The notes beneath the pieces are model-generated. The model worked only from the letters and a program-made list of their open reading frames with translations. It was not told the DNA's origin and did not search any database. DNA of 64,000 bases from JANXXV01 sp038200305 (lineage in GTDB: Bacteria > Acidobacteriota > Terriglobia > Bryobacterales > Bryobacteraceae), in the NCBI GenBank assembly GCA_038200305.1, contig JBBPYD010000169.1:1-64000 (forward strand), given 5' to 3'. Shown piece by piece: positions 43,409 through 52,247 of this stretch; within the stretch, counting starts at the first letter, position 1; each line of letters begins with the position of its first letter. The translations under genes and the position numbers were made by a program.

Positions 43409-44515
43409 TCAATACCTGAACAGCGCAGCCATGGTTGCAGCACCCGGCATCCGCTCCAGCGGCGCGATATGCACCTCGCCGGAGTTCAGAATGGTCTGCA
43501 GCGCAGCTACGTTGTAGCGTTCCGCCGCCTCGATTCCTTCCGCCAAAAACAGATGCGCCACCCGGCCTTCCCTGGCAGCCTTCAGAATGTTAGCCGCATC
43601 GGTGGAAGTACGATCGGTGCCGCCGAGCTTGTCGTACTGCGCTAATAAACCGTCCGCCTCCAGGGTGTTTTGCGACTGCAGTAGTTCCAACGCGCGCCGG
43701 TGCAATTCGCCGCCTTTGAGGCCGTCCGGCGCCCCTTGTACGCCGTCGTCGACGAGGTTTGGATATTTGGTGACATGGTGGTACAAAGCGAGTTCGTAAT
43801 CCACGCCGGCCAGAACCACCGGGGCCGGGTCGTCTTTTAACAGACCGTTCAGGCCCTTATCGATCTGTTTATAGAAGTGCTGCATGTATTCGTCCTTCTT
43901 TTCCCGATCGGTATTCGTTCCGAACAGTACGCCCTTCATGGAGCCGGTGGCTTGTCCGGCTGTCGAGCGATTGTCCTGAACGTGATCGGGCTTGTCTGTC
44001 GCCATGAATTCGTGCAGAGTGTGCGGAATGGAATCTGGCAGCGTCACCTCTTCGGAAGAATCGTCTGTACAACGGAGCAGCCGGATATTTTTCTGACTCA
44101 GCGCCAGGATGTAGAAAGTCTTTTGCTGATGCAGCAACCGGAGCAGAGGCGCGATTTGAAAGTGGTCCGCTACCACGGCCATTTCATCGAGATCCCACGG
44201 CAGCGAGTAGTGCCGGAACAGATCGGGAGAGCGAAAGATCGCAAGCACCTTTGCATGCCCGTAACCTCCGCCTTCCACCAACGCGTGAATGGGTTCCAGC
44301 AGAGCGCGCTTTTGGGACGATTCCACCTCGCGTTCCTCCAGCAGGGATTCCACTCGTTCCACCGCTTTCTTCAATCTTACGGTTTGTTCCCTCCTGTCCA
44401 CCCCGGTGGGTGCTACCGGTAGATAGATGCTGATGCACGGCCCTGCCACGGCAGCCATGGTTTTCACATCTTGCGTGGACAGAACGGCGTTTTCGCTCAT
44501 GGTCTTCGATTGCAT
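43409..44515 (-). CDS. Bacterial archaeo-eukaryotic release-factor (baeRF)-like protein
   Basis: A 368-residue cytoplasmic protein of the baeRF_family3-like type, a group that resembles eRF1 domains. Landmarks are the N-terminal ISIYLPVAPTG, FYILALSQKNIRLLR, PVVLAGVDYELALYHHVTKYPN and the C-terminal ANILKAAREGRVAHLFLAEG. It is not known to terminate translation in bacteria; roles in ribosome-associated stress have been proposed. GGGAG about ten bases before the ATG supports the start. It follows the hydrolase gene in convergent orientation by five bases. Confidence 0.72.
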   Translation of the reverse strand: MQSKTMSENAVLSTQDVKTMAAVAGPCISIYLPVAPTGVDRREQTVRLKKAVERVESLLEEREVESSQKRALLEPIHALVEGGGYGHAKVLAIFRSPDLFRHYSLPWDLDEMAVVADHFQIAPLLRLLHQQKTFYILALSQKNIRLLRCTDDSSEEVTLPDSIPHTLHEFMATDKPDHVQDNRSTAGQATGSMKGVLFGTNTDREKKDEYMQHFYKQIDKGLNGLLKDDPAPVVLAGVDYELALYHHVTKYPNLVDDGVQGAPDGLKGGELHRRALELLQSQNTLEADGLLAQYDKLGGTDRTSTDAANILKAAREGRVAHLFLAEGIEAAERYNVAALQTILNSGEVHIAPLERMPGAATMAALFRY

Positions 44516-44534
44516 GATTTAATCTCCCTCAACA

Positions 44535-45731
44535 TTAAATTCCTAAGCTCAAGCTTTGCGTGGGCAAAACGCCGTGCCAATCCTTGATGAGTTCCCGATA
44601 GGCCTCGCCTACAGGCCGGATCTTCCGATCCATATCATATAGACCAAGCGGATTCACATGCCCGTTGTCCTGCCGAAGCGTTGTATCCCAATCCACCTGA
44701 TCGGTCAGGCTATACCAGGTGAAACCAAGAATCGGTACTCCGTCCTGCTTCAATCGGTGGACATTCGCCCATTCCTTTTTCAGCCAGGCCGGTGCGAGTT
44801 GCACATCGGCCAGATTCGTTTCCGTGTGCATCACCGGCAGCCCATAACGTGTAAAATACTGGTGCGTGATGACGTAATAACCGAAAATCTCGCCCGAATC
44901 CACGATATCGCCATCGGTCTCCACCAGATGCTCATTGCTGATGTAGTAGTCGTTTCCCATCACGCAATGCACCTTCTTGTGATGCGCTCCGAACCAGTGA
45001 TATTCGTCACGGGTCATGCCGTTATCGAGCAGGTACTCAAACATCCGGACGTTCAATGGATTCCCGTAAGTCAGATCGAGCGATAGAAATCGCTTTTCGT
45101 TGTACGTCTCGGCCAGTTCGCTGCAAGAAGGTTTTTCCGGGTGGAAATACTCCGAGGATTCACTCTGGATGAAGATCGCCGCCGGTTGAACCTCCAGTAT
45201 TGAGTTCATCGCAAGCACGTTCGCTTTACACAGATTATGTATTGCGTTCACAAAGGCCCGGTCGCTTTTCAGGCATTCGTTCCACCACCCGTACTGTCCG
45301 GAAAACGTCGCCGCTACGAATATTTCGTTTACTGGTGTGTAATAACGGAGCCATGGATAGCGCATGGCGACAGCCTTAGCGTATTCCGCGAAGAGTTGCG
45401 GCCAATCCTTGTTCTGAAAATTTCCAATCCAATCCGGGACGCCGAAATGGCAGAGATCCACGATGGGCGTGATTTGGAGCCTTCGCAGTTCGGCGAACGT
45501 CTCGTCCGCAAAATCCCAGTCATAGCGTCCTTGGCCTTGATGAACCCGGTAATAGGGAGGACCATAGCGCAGATAGTTGAGGCCGAGATCCTTCACCAGC
45601 GCGAAGTCTTCACGCCATCGCTCATAATGCCGGCACTTTCCCATTTCATCCACACGCCGCGTACTTCCATCTTTCGCCGGGACCGTTGGATAGCTGTTCT
45701 CAATTCCTGTACAGAACATGAAACGAGACAC
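44535..45731 (-). CDS. GH1-like beta-glycosidase, paralogue
   Basis: A 398-residue glycosidase closely matching the protein at 11153-12352 through shared blocks such as YLRYGPPY, DLCHFG, YTPVNEIF, IFIQSES, CVMGNDYY, VMHTETN, QVDWDT and DRKIRPVG. The acid/base Glu (TPVNE) and nucleophile (HTETN) are intact. It begins at GTG with AAGGAGAT eight bases upstream; the longer frame to 45788 runs over the GH4 stop and is rejected. It is last in the PfkB-GH4-GH1 operon, so it probably acts in the cytoplasm on the same glycoside. Confidence 0.87.
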   Translation of the reverse strand: MSRFMFCTGIENSYPTVPAKDGSTRRVDEMGKCRHYERWREDFALVKDLGLNYLRYGPPYYRVHQGQGRYDWDFADETFAELRRLQITPIVDLCHFGVPDWIGNFQNKDWPQLFAEYAKAVAMRYPWLRYYTPVNEIFVAATFSGQYGWWNECLKSDRAFVNAIHNLCKANVLAMNSILEVQPAAIFIQSESSEYFHPEKPSCSELAETYNEKRFLSLDLTYGNPLNVRMFEYLLDNGMTRDEYHWFGAHHKKVHCVMGNDYYISNEHLVETDGDIVDSGEIFGYYVITHQYFTRYGLPVMHTETNLADVQLAPAWLKKEWANVHRLKQDGVPILGFTWYSLTDQVDWDTTLRQDNGHVNPLGLYDMDRKIRPVGEAYRELIKDWHGVLPTQSLSLGI

Positions 45732-45747
45732 GCTTTGGATCTCCTTT

Positions 45748-47127
45748 TCAGTTTGATAAATAGCCCAAGTTGCGGGGGTCGCTTTCAACCAGCGCCCGGA
45801 CCAGACTGGTGGCAGGCTCCCATTCCCCTACAATCGGATTCGTCAGCAGGGCAAGACGCGCCAAATCGAAAGACTTTTCAACCGCCGCCCGGATGGTCAG
45901 CCGCTCATACTCCTTCACGGCCGTGACCAGTCCCTCAATCGTTTTTGGGAGCAGCCCTATTGGGAGCGGTTTGGGGCCAAACTGATTGAGCTCGCAAGGA
46001 ACCTCCACCACATCGTCCGGCGCAAGTTCGTCAATCGTGGTTCCATTTCGCACATTCAGAAGGGCCGGATGGATCCGCGCGCCCGACAGGGCCGCAATGG
46101 AATCCACCGCGATGCGATGGTACCCGGTAGCCCCTTCAAACGGATCCCAATCGTGCTTGCCCTGCTGAAAAGCCGACTCTGCATTCGCTTCCAGCCGCAT
46201 GTAGCTGGCGTTGCGCCGATTCAGATACTGCTTGTAAACATCGAGCGCGCGCTGAGGCTCACCCGCGGCCACCAATCGCTCCAGGCTGCCCACAAGCTCT
46301 TCGTTTAACTTCAGGATCTCCTCCCCCCGTGTTGCCCCGCTTGCGTTCTGGTTGTGAAGAGCTTTGCGTTGGGAATAGTAGAAGAAGACATATTCGGTCG
46401 GGATCAGACGAAGCGTGCGAATCAGATCCGGATCGAAGAGATCTCCTGGATAGAGCCTTCGGAGAGTGGAGTCTTCGATCAGCACGCGGTCCGTGACGTC
46501 GCCGCCACGGAGCAAAACGCGCCGCACCCAGCCGAGGTGATTCAACCCGGCGTAATCGAATTGCATCTTCTCAAAGGGCTCACCCAAAGCCCACGCAATC
46601 CGATGAAACAGTTCGCTGGGGGTGTCGCAAATACCGATCACCCGCACGCCCGTGTGCTGCATCAACGCCTGCGTAATTAGGCCGGCAGGATTGGTGAAGT
46701 TGATAAGCCAGGCGCCGGGGGCGTGCCGCTCCACCATCCGTGCCTGTTCCAGAGCGGCCGGGACGGTCCGCAAAGCCATGGCGAACCCGCCGGGGCCGGT
46801 GGTTTCCTGCCCTGCATAGCCATGTTCGATAGCTATTCGTTCATCGCGCGCCCGGCCAGCCATTCCCCCAACACGGATGCTGCTGACTACGAATTTTGAA
46901 CCGTCAATCGCCGCTTCCAAACCACCCGGCGTTGTGATACGAATGCCTCGCCCTTTTGTAATTTCATTTCCCAGAGCCGCCATCAATTGCGCCCGGCAGG
47001 AGTCTACGTCGAACAAAGCGATCTCGCTAACACCGATTTCAGACTGCGCTTGTGCCAGTCCATGAATCAACAGAGGCGTTCGAACGCTTCCGCCGCCCAA
47101 GACCGAGATCTTCATGTTTCCCGTCAT
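45748..47127 (-). CDS. GH4 family glycosidase (6-phospho-beta-glucosidase-like)
   Basis: A 459-residue NAD- and metal-dependent GH4 enzyme. It has the N-terminal ISVLGGGSVRTPLLI, the NFTNPAGLIT motif around N146, C167 in GICDTP and H197 in GLNHLGW, which bind the divalent metal. GH4 splits O-glycosides by an oxidation-elimination path; many, but not all, members need a phosphorylated substrate. No phosphotransferase genes are seen, so an unphosphorylated glycoside is possible. It overlaps the PfkB kinase gene by four bases. Confidence 0.9.
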   Translation of the reverse strand: MTGNMKISVLGGGSVRTPLLIHGLAQAQSEIGVSEIALFDVDSCRAQLMAALGNEITKGRGIRITTPGGLEAAIDGSKFVVSSIRVGGMAGRARDERIAIEHGYAGQETTGPGGFAMALRTVPAALEQARMVERHAPGAWLINFTNPAGLITQALMQHTGVRVIGICDTPSELFHRIAWALGEPFEKMQFDYAGLNHLGWVRRVLLRGGDVTDRVLIEDSTLRRLYPGDLFDPDLIRTLRLIPTEYVFFYYSQRKALHNQNASGATRGEEILKLNEELVGSLERLVAAGEPQRALDVYKQYLNRRNASYMRLEANAESAFQQGKHDWDPFEGATGYHRIAVDSIAALSGARIHPALLNVRNGTTIDELAPDDVVEVPCELNQFGPKPLPIGLLPKTIEGLVTAVKEYERLTIRAAVEKSFDLARLALLTNPIVGEWEPATSLVRALVESDPRNLGYLSN

Positions 47128-48074
47128 GCCGCTTGTCCTTTCAACTTCAATCTAAGCTCGTCCAGCGTAGGGAATGAGGCTAGGCCTCCCAGCTTCCGGG
47201 TAGAAAGCGCTCCGCAAATGTTCGCGGTTTCCAGGCACCTTTGCGGTGGTTCGCCGCCCAGCCAGGCATGAATAAAGCCCGCGTCGAAGCAGTCGCCGGC
47301 GCCTGTTGTATCTATATGGGCCACCTCGATCGGATCGCACAGCAATTCCTGCTTTTTCCACAGCAGGGCCGCTCCTCGCCCGCCCAGTTTCAGAGCCACG
47401 GAGCGAATTCCTTTTTCGCGGAAGGAACGCAGCATCCGGTGTGGTTCGGTTTCGCCGGTCATCAACTCCGCTTCACGGTCGTTTGGGAAAAACAAGTCGG
47501 CCTCCTGCAACATAGGGATGTTTCGTGTATCCGTCAGCCACGATGGATGCCAGCCCACATCGATGGAAATTTTGCAGCCGCGGTTCCTTAGATATGCGAA
47601 CAATCCAGCATTCAAGACGTGATCCGGAGCGCAGGCAAAGTGGACATGCCGGGCTTTGGCCATCAGCTTCTTCGATTCCGGCTCCTTCAGCAGAAAGCGT
47701 AACCGCTCGTTTGCGCCGTAATAGCTGAAAAACGCTCGATCCTCGTGAGTAGAGACGCTCACCGTCAAACCAGTTGGCTCCGATGGGTGGTGCTCCAGCG
47801 CCGTGGCGTTCACTCCCGCATCGATCAGGCGTTTCACCAGCCACATCCCGTCTTGCCTGCCGACCACGCCGAGCACCGCGGCCTTTACTCCCAACCGCGC
47901 CAAGCCACACGCGGTGATGGCCGCTCCGCCTCCAATGTCGCGATGGAACTGACGGGCGAACGCCTCCTCCCCCAGCTTGGGCAACTTGTTGAAATCGCTT
48001 AGAACCTCATCGATGAAGAAATCCCCTACGGCTACCACGTCCCAGAGTTTGTTCGCATCCGGCTGCCTTGTCAT
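47124..48074 (-). CDS. PfkB-family carbohydrate kinase
   Basis: A 316-residue ribokinase-family kinase. It has the GG motif in DIGGGAAITACGLARLG, DDR-type central sequences, and signature 2 in DTTGAGDCFDAGFIHAWL with catalytic Asp. It phosphorylates a sugar or nucleoside, perhaps the one released by the glycosidases downstream. It is first in the PfkB-GH4-GH1 operon. Its ATG has no Shine-Dalgarno; an AT-rich CTTATATACA stretch five to six bases upstream could be a -10 box for leaderless expression. Confidence 0.88.
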   Translation of the reverse strand: MTRQPDANKLWDVVAVGDFFIDEVLSDFNKLPKLGEEAFARQFHRDIGGGAAITACGLARLGVKAAVLGVVGRQDGMWLVKRLIDAGVNATALEHHPSEPTGLTVSVSTHEDRAFFSYYGANERLRFLLKEPESKKLMAKARHVHFACAPDHVLNAGLFAYLRNRGCKISIDVGWHPSWLTDTRNIPMLQEADLFFPNDREAELMTGETEPHRMLRSFREKGIRSVALKLGGRGAALLWKKQELLCDPIEVAHIDTTGAGDCFDAGFIHAWLGGEPPQRCLETANICGALSTRKLGGLASFPTLDELRLKLKGQAA

Positions 48075-48187
48075 CGCTGTATATAAGATTGCCGCGCAGA
48101 CAGCCTATTTCGCTAAAAAGAATGTAACCGTTAAAAGCTCGGATCGCGATTTAGCTTCTTCGCTGAAAAGCATCCAACCAGATCAAG

Positions 48188-48964
48188 GTGGACGATTCTT
48201 CGCAGCCTGCGCTTATCATAGCGGCGCACCCGGACGATGAGGTGATCGGTCTAGGGAGCCGGTTGCCGCACATGAAGAGTTCCGCCCTGGTAGTTCATTC
48301 CACTGACGGAGCGCCGGTGCGGGATGCTTTTGTTGCGGGATTTCCCGGCAAAGGAGCATACGCTGCTGCTCGCAGGCAGGAACTGGCAGCGGCTTTGGCG
48401 TTGGCCGGAATTTCTCCGCAACAATGCCGTTATCTCAGTTTCGGCGATCAGGAAATCTCCTTCCATCTGGAAGACCTTGCTGAACGAATTCTTAAAATTT
48501 TGCGGGAGATAAAGCCTGCGGTGGTCTACACCCACCCCTATGAAGGTGGGCATCCCGATCATGATGCTACCGCCTTTGCCGTCCACTCCGCAGTGAAGAT
48601 GTTTGCGGGAAATGGGGCCAGCCGGCCGCGAATCTACGAATTCACGTCGTATCACTCCGGTCCAAGTGGCATGGAAACATCGGAATTTCTACCCTACCCT
48701 GGAAGCTCGATTTGTTCAAAAGTTCTTGACGAACAAGAGCGCCTGCTCAAAGCCCGCATGTTTGATTGCTTCGTCACACAGCGGCATATGCTTCAACAAT
48801 TTCCCTTATTGATCGAAAAGACAAGGCCCGGGCCCCCCTACGACTTCAGTCAGGCGCCCCATGCAGGCAAACTTTACTACGAAAGCTTCGATTGGGGTGT
48901 GGACGGCCCTCGCTGGCGTGAATTAGCCCGTGAAGCCGGACAAGCCCTTGGGATTAAGGACTAA
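48188..48964 (+). CDS. PIG-L family deacetylase
   Basis: A 258-residue LmbE/PIG-L deacetylase. The metal-binding motifs are IIAAHPDDEVIG near the N-terminus and GGHPDHDATAF. The family removes acetyl groups from N-acetylglucosamine derivatives. The start is GTG at 48188 (VDDSSQPAL). It is immediately followed by a GT4 glycosyltransferase gene whose ATG abuts its TAA, so the two likely work on one glycan or small glycoside. A thiol-cofactor (bacillithiol-like) role is not supported by sequence. Confidence 0.88.
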   Translation: MDDSSQPALIIAAHPDDEVIGLGSRLPHMKSSALVVHSTDGAPVRDAFVAGFPGKGAYAAARRQELAAALALAGISPQQCRYLSFGDQEISFHLEDLAERILKILREIKPAVVYTHPYEGGHPDHDATAFAVHSAVKMFAGNGASRPRIYEFTSYHSGPSGMETSEFLPYPGSSICSKVLDEQERLLKARMFDCFVTQRHMLQQFPLLIEKTRPGPPYDFSQAPHAGKLYYESFDWGVDGPRWRELAREAGQALGIKD

Positions 48965-50083
48965 ATGGGACTCAACATTCTTAGCGTTGCATACCCTCTG
49001 ACACGTGTCGGAACCGATGCAGTCGGTGGATCTGAGCAGATCCTGACTTTAATGGACCAGGCTTTGACACGAGCCGGTCACAACTCCATCGTGGTGGCAG
49101 TGGAGGGTTCGGAAGTAACCGGCACGCTGGCGCCCACTCCGAAGTGGACCGGCCGGGTGACCGATCCGGTTCGCCATTGGGCGCAGCGTCATCACCGGAT
49201 CGTCATCGAGCGGGTCCTGCGGCAGATGCCAATCGACTTGGTGCATATGCACAGCCTCGATTTTCATCGTTATCTGCCGAAGGCTCGTGTGCCCGTTTTG
49301 GTGACGTTGCACCTGCCTCCGGCGTGGTACCCGGATGAAATTTTCCGGAACGCACGGCCGAACACATATTACAATTGCGTCTCCGCGTCCCAGCGGCGGA
49401 GCGCTCCGCGCAGTTCCATGCTGGTTCCGACAGTTCCCAACGGCATAGATATCGGGAGGTTTCAATCCGATTTCCGAAAGCGGAATCACGTGCTTGCACT
49501 GGGCAGGATCTGCCCGGAAAAGGGCTATCATCTGGCGCTTGACGCAGCCAAGCGGGCCGGGGTAGAACTGCTGCTTGCCGGTGAGGTGCTTCGCTGCTCC
49601 TGGCATTTAAAATACTTCAAAAACGAGATTGTTCCCAGGCTGAACAGCCGCCGCAAGTTCGTGGGTCCGGCCGGTTTTGAACGCAAACGGCGCCTCCTGA
49701 CAGAGGCGCGGTGCCTGCTGGTGCCCAGTCTTGTTCCGGAGACCAGTTCGCTGGTCACCATGGAAGCGATGGCGTGTGGAACGCCGGTAATTGCTTTTCC
49801 TTCGGGCGCGCTGGCTGAATTGATCGACAACGGCCGGACCGGCTTTCTGGTGAACGACGAATATGAAATGGCAGAGGCGATCAAGGCCGTCGGCACTCTC
49901 GATCCAGAGGATTGCAGGGAAGCCGCGCACGAGCGTTTTTCCGCTACGCGTATGGTCCACCGTTATATGGACCGCTATTCTCAGATTCTGGAGCATCGCC
50001 GGTCTGCGGCTATCAAGCCGCTTGCGGTGGGCAGCGCAGTAGCAGGTTTGAAGAATCGATCGAGGCGCCTGGTTCGTTTGTAA
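48965..50083 (+). CDS. GT4 family glycosyltransferase
   Basis: A 372-residue GT-B glycosyltransferase. It has VGGSEQILTLMDQALTRAGH in the N-terminal domain and, in the C-terminal GT4 domain, ALGRICPEKGYHLALDAAK, LVPSLVPETSSLVTMEAMACGTPVIAF with the conserved Glu pair, and LIDNGRTGFLV. The acceptor is unknown. It is coupled to the PIG-L deacetylase upstream (TAA then ATG with no gap), implying that a sugar is transferred and then deacetylated, or the reverse. Confidence 0.88.
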   Translation: MGLNILSVAYPLTRVGTDAVGGSEQILTLMDQALTRAGHNSIVVAVEGSEVTGTLAPTPKWTGRVTDPVRHWAQRHHRIVIERVLRQMPIDLVHMHSLDFHRYLPKARVPVLVTLHLPPAWYPDEIFRNARPNTYYNCVSASQRRSAPRSSMLVPTVPNGIDIGRFQSDFRKRNHVLALGRICPEKGYHLALDAAKRAGVELLLAGEVLRCSWHLKYFKNEIVPRLNSRRKFVGPAGFERKRRLLTEARCLLVPSLVPETSSLVTMEAMACGTPVIAFPSGALAELIDNGRTGFLVNDEYEMAEAIKAVGTLDPEDCREAAHERFSATRMVHRYMDRYSQILEHRRSAAIKPLAVGSAVAGLKNRSRRLVRL

Positions 50084-50110
50084 CCCATTTTGCATCGGGC
50101 CGCGTCCCAT

Positions 50111-50116
50111 TAGAAT
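50111..50116 (+). promoter_or_regulatory. Putative -10 box, leaderless POTRA gene
   Basis: TAGAAT is exactly six bases before the ATG at 50123. TTTTGC 17 bases upstream is a weak -35. Confidence 0.45.
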
Positions 50117-50122
50117 CGAACC

Positions 50123-51550
50123 ATGCGTGTTTTCTTGATATTGCTGCTTGTATCCACTGTTCCGGGCTTTTGCCAGACTCCACGTCCGCGGAAGCAGGCT
50201 CCAGCCAAAATAGCAACAGTGGCAAAGACCGAAAAGACTGCCAGTCCCGCGCATGCGTGGCCCATTGGCACTCTGCGGGTGGAAGGCAACCGCATTTATA
50301 CAAGCGAACAGATCCTGGCCGCCGCAGGGTTGAAAGTTGGGCAGACCGCCGGAAAGGATGAGTTCGAAGCCGCTCGAGACCGTCTTCTAGCTACAGGCGC
50401 CTTTGAGTCGGTCGGATACAAATTCGGCCCGGCGGAAACGGGTTCGGCCCAAACCGCGGCATCCGCGCAATATGCAGCGTCGTTTCAAGTGATCGAGATC
50501 GCACAGGTGTTTCCGTACCGGTTCGATTCGCTCCCCGTCGATTCGGGAGCCTTGCGAAATTGGCTGTTACAAAAGGAGCCGCTCTTTAATAAGACGATCC
50601 CCGGCACGCAAGTGGTGTTGAGCCGGATCGCAAAAGAAACGGAAGAGTTTCTCGCCAAGTCTGGGCATCCGGAGAACGTGGCCGGTAAGCTGACAGCGGA
50701 AGGTCCAAAAGAAATGAACGTGATCTTCGGACCAACCAGTCTATCGTCCGTTGCAGAGGTGAAATTCACCGGGAATGAGACGATCACGAACGAGACTCTG
50801 CAGTCGGCAATTGCGGGTGTGGCTGTGGGCGCCATCTACTCGGAGCCGCGCTTCCGGCAATTGCTCGAAACCAGTATCCGCCCGGTGTACGAAGCAAAGG
50901 GCAAGATCCGCGTTGCATTCCCCAAACTGGACACCGCGCCGGCCAAGGATGTCAATGGCCTTGTGGTTACAGTCAAGGTGGTGGAGGGCCCGACATTCAA
51001 CCTGGGCGAAGTCACCATGACCGGCGCGCCGGGCAGCGCCGCCCTGGTGAAGGAAGGCAAATTCAAACTGGGCGAGCCGGCCAACTTCACTCAAATTGAG
51101 GAAGATACCGAGCGTATCCGCGCCATCATTCGCCGCCGTGGCTACATGCAGGTAAAGTCGGAGGCCGAGCGCAAAATCAACGATAAAGATAAGAAAGTCG
51201 ATCTGATTGTACACATGGAGCAAGGCCCGCTATTTTCATTCGGAGAGTTGAAGATTGAGGGTCTCGACATCCAAAGCGAGCCCCAGGTCCGCAAACTTTG
51301 GTCGCTGAAATCAGGTGCTCCGTTCAACACTGAATATCCTGCGTTTTTCCTGGCTCGCGTGCGCGAGGACGGCTACTTCGACAACCTCGGTAAGACCCGG
51401 TCGAAGATCGACGTGAACGATAAAGACAAGATTGTGGACGTGACACTGGTGTTCTCATCGGACGGGAAACCGCTGCCTGCGATTGGACCGGCCCGTGACA
51501 GCCAGGACCGGCGGCGCAGACCCGAGGAGCAGCAGGAGCCGCCACGTTAG
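50123..51550 (+). CDS. Secreted POTRA-repeat protein (BamA-like, no barrel)
   Basis: A 475-residue exported protein with signal peptide MRVFLILLLVSTVPGFCQ. It is made of four or five POTRA-like repeats (GTLRVEGNRIYTSEQILAA, SVAEVKFTGNETITNETLQ, FNLGEVTMTGAPG, FSFGELKIEGLDIQSEP) as in the periplasmic part of BamA/Omp85. There is no C-terminal barrel; it ends in a Pro/Arg-rich tail (DRRRRPEEQQEPPR). It might be a soluble partner in outer-membrane assembly. No barrel gene is near. Confidence 0.82.
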   Translation: MRVFLILLLVSTVPGFCQTPRPRKQAPAKIATVAKTEKTASPAHAWPIGTLRVEGNRIYTSEQILAAAGLKVGQTAGKDEFEAARDRLLATGAFESVGYKFGPAETGSAQTAASAQYAASFQVIEIAQVFPYRFDSLPVDSGALRNWLLQKEPLFNKTIPGTQVVLSRIAKETEEFLAKSGHPENVAGKLTAEGPKEMNVIFGPTSLSSVAEVKFTGNETITNETLQSAIAGVAVGAIYSEPRFRQLLETSIRPVYEAKGKIRVAFPKLDTAPAKDVNGLVVTVKVVEGPTFNLGEVTMTGAPGSAALVKEGKFKLGEPANFTQIEEDTERIRAIIRRRGYMQVKSEAERKINDKDKKVDLIVHMEQGPLFSFGELKIEGLDIQSEPQVRKLWSLKSGAPFNTEYPAFFLARVREDGYFDNLGKTRSKIDVNDKDKIVDVTLVFSSDGKPLPAIGPARDSQDRRRRPEEQQEPPR

Positions 51551-51798
51551 CACTTTCACCGCCCAGCAAGCACTCCGATCCCGGCCGCGAAGCCCTTTAG
51601 GCTTTGGCCATCGCTGGCTACCGCGCGGGCGATCTCTCGCATTTTCAGGCCAGGCAACTGCTCGGGCTTTCCCGTTTCGATTTCGACGGTTTTTTGAAGG
51701 ACCGCAAGATCTACGACCATGCCTACGAGATCGAGGATCTTGAGCGGGACATTGAAACCATGCGGCAGTTGGAAGCCAAAGGCCTGCTCGGCCGATGA
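51547..51798 (+). pseudogene. Decayed UPF0175-family antitoxin
   Basis: Read in the frame ending at 51798, this stretch gives PGREAL, then TAG at 51598-51600, then ALAIAGYRAGDLSHFQARQLLGL and KDRKIYDHAYEIEDLERDIETM. That is the C-terminal core of UPF0175 antitoxins with an in-frame stop where family members have Glu. No start with the normal N-terminus exists. It overlaps the PIN remnant by ATGA, the usual coupling. A TTG at 51604 could give a 64-residue fragment. Confidence 0.7.
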
Positions 51799-52059
51799 TC
51801 GTTGTCGTCGCCGACACCTCTCCTCTCCACTACCTCATCTAGATCGATTGCCACGAGCTGCTGCCCGTGCGCTTGGCACTCCAACACGGATTGGCTGTGA
51901 CCCGGAACCCTGGGCGTTCTGGTTCAGTCGGCCGCCTGCCGTTTGCTCCATATGGACGAAACCATCAAGCAGTTACAGAAAACGACGTTCCGCTGCACGC
52001 CGGAGATGTACGAACAAGCCAGACAGCGCGCCCGCAAGGAAGCGGCGAATCATAGCTAA
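51795..52059 (+). pseudogene. Decayed PIN-domain (VapC-like) toxin
   Basis: The gene starts MIVVVADTSPLHYLI, the PIN-domain N-terminus with the first Asp, then meets TAG at 51840-51842 where Gln is expected. After IDCHELLP about 70 codons seem deleted, the sequence rejoins at RLALQHGLAVT, and a one-base insertion near 51900 shifts to TGTLGVLVQSA and a normal C-terminus KQLQKTTFRCTPEMYEQARQR, stop at 52059. Three independent lesions show it is inactive. Confidence 0.72.
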
Positions 52060-52129
52060 AGCAGTATCTTGAGATATGAAAAGGTATAAGCATTCAGCGA
52101 GTTTGACCCTCGTGATAGCATGGGTGGTT

Positions 52130-52237
52130 GTCAGGCCCCGGGCTTCGTGCAATGGGCGGCTGCAAACCCCGCCAGGTCCGGAAGGAAGCAACGGTAGTGG
52201 TTCAGCCTGTGTGCCGCGGATCACCCGGGGTCTGGCA
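52130..52237 (+). ncRNA. ffs: Small SRP RNA (4.5S-type)
   Basis: The conserved SRP hairpin is CCAGGTCCGGAAGGAAGCA (52172-52190) with its GGAA tetraloop. CAGGCCCCGGG (52132-52142) pairs with CCCGGGGTCTG (52224-52234), allowing one G-U pair, closing an arm of about 105 bases. This RNA is part of the signal recognition particle with Ffh. It ends about ten bases before the dnaX start, the usual ffs-dnaX-ybaB-recR order. Confidence 0.9.
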
Positions 52238-52247
52238 ATTCCCATCC

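Noticed and set aside
48965..50083. BshA-like bacillithiol glycosyltransferase
   Set aside because: The N-terminus (VGGSEQ) and overall pattern do not match BshA, and no bshC is in the window.
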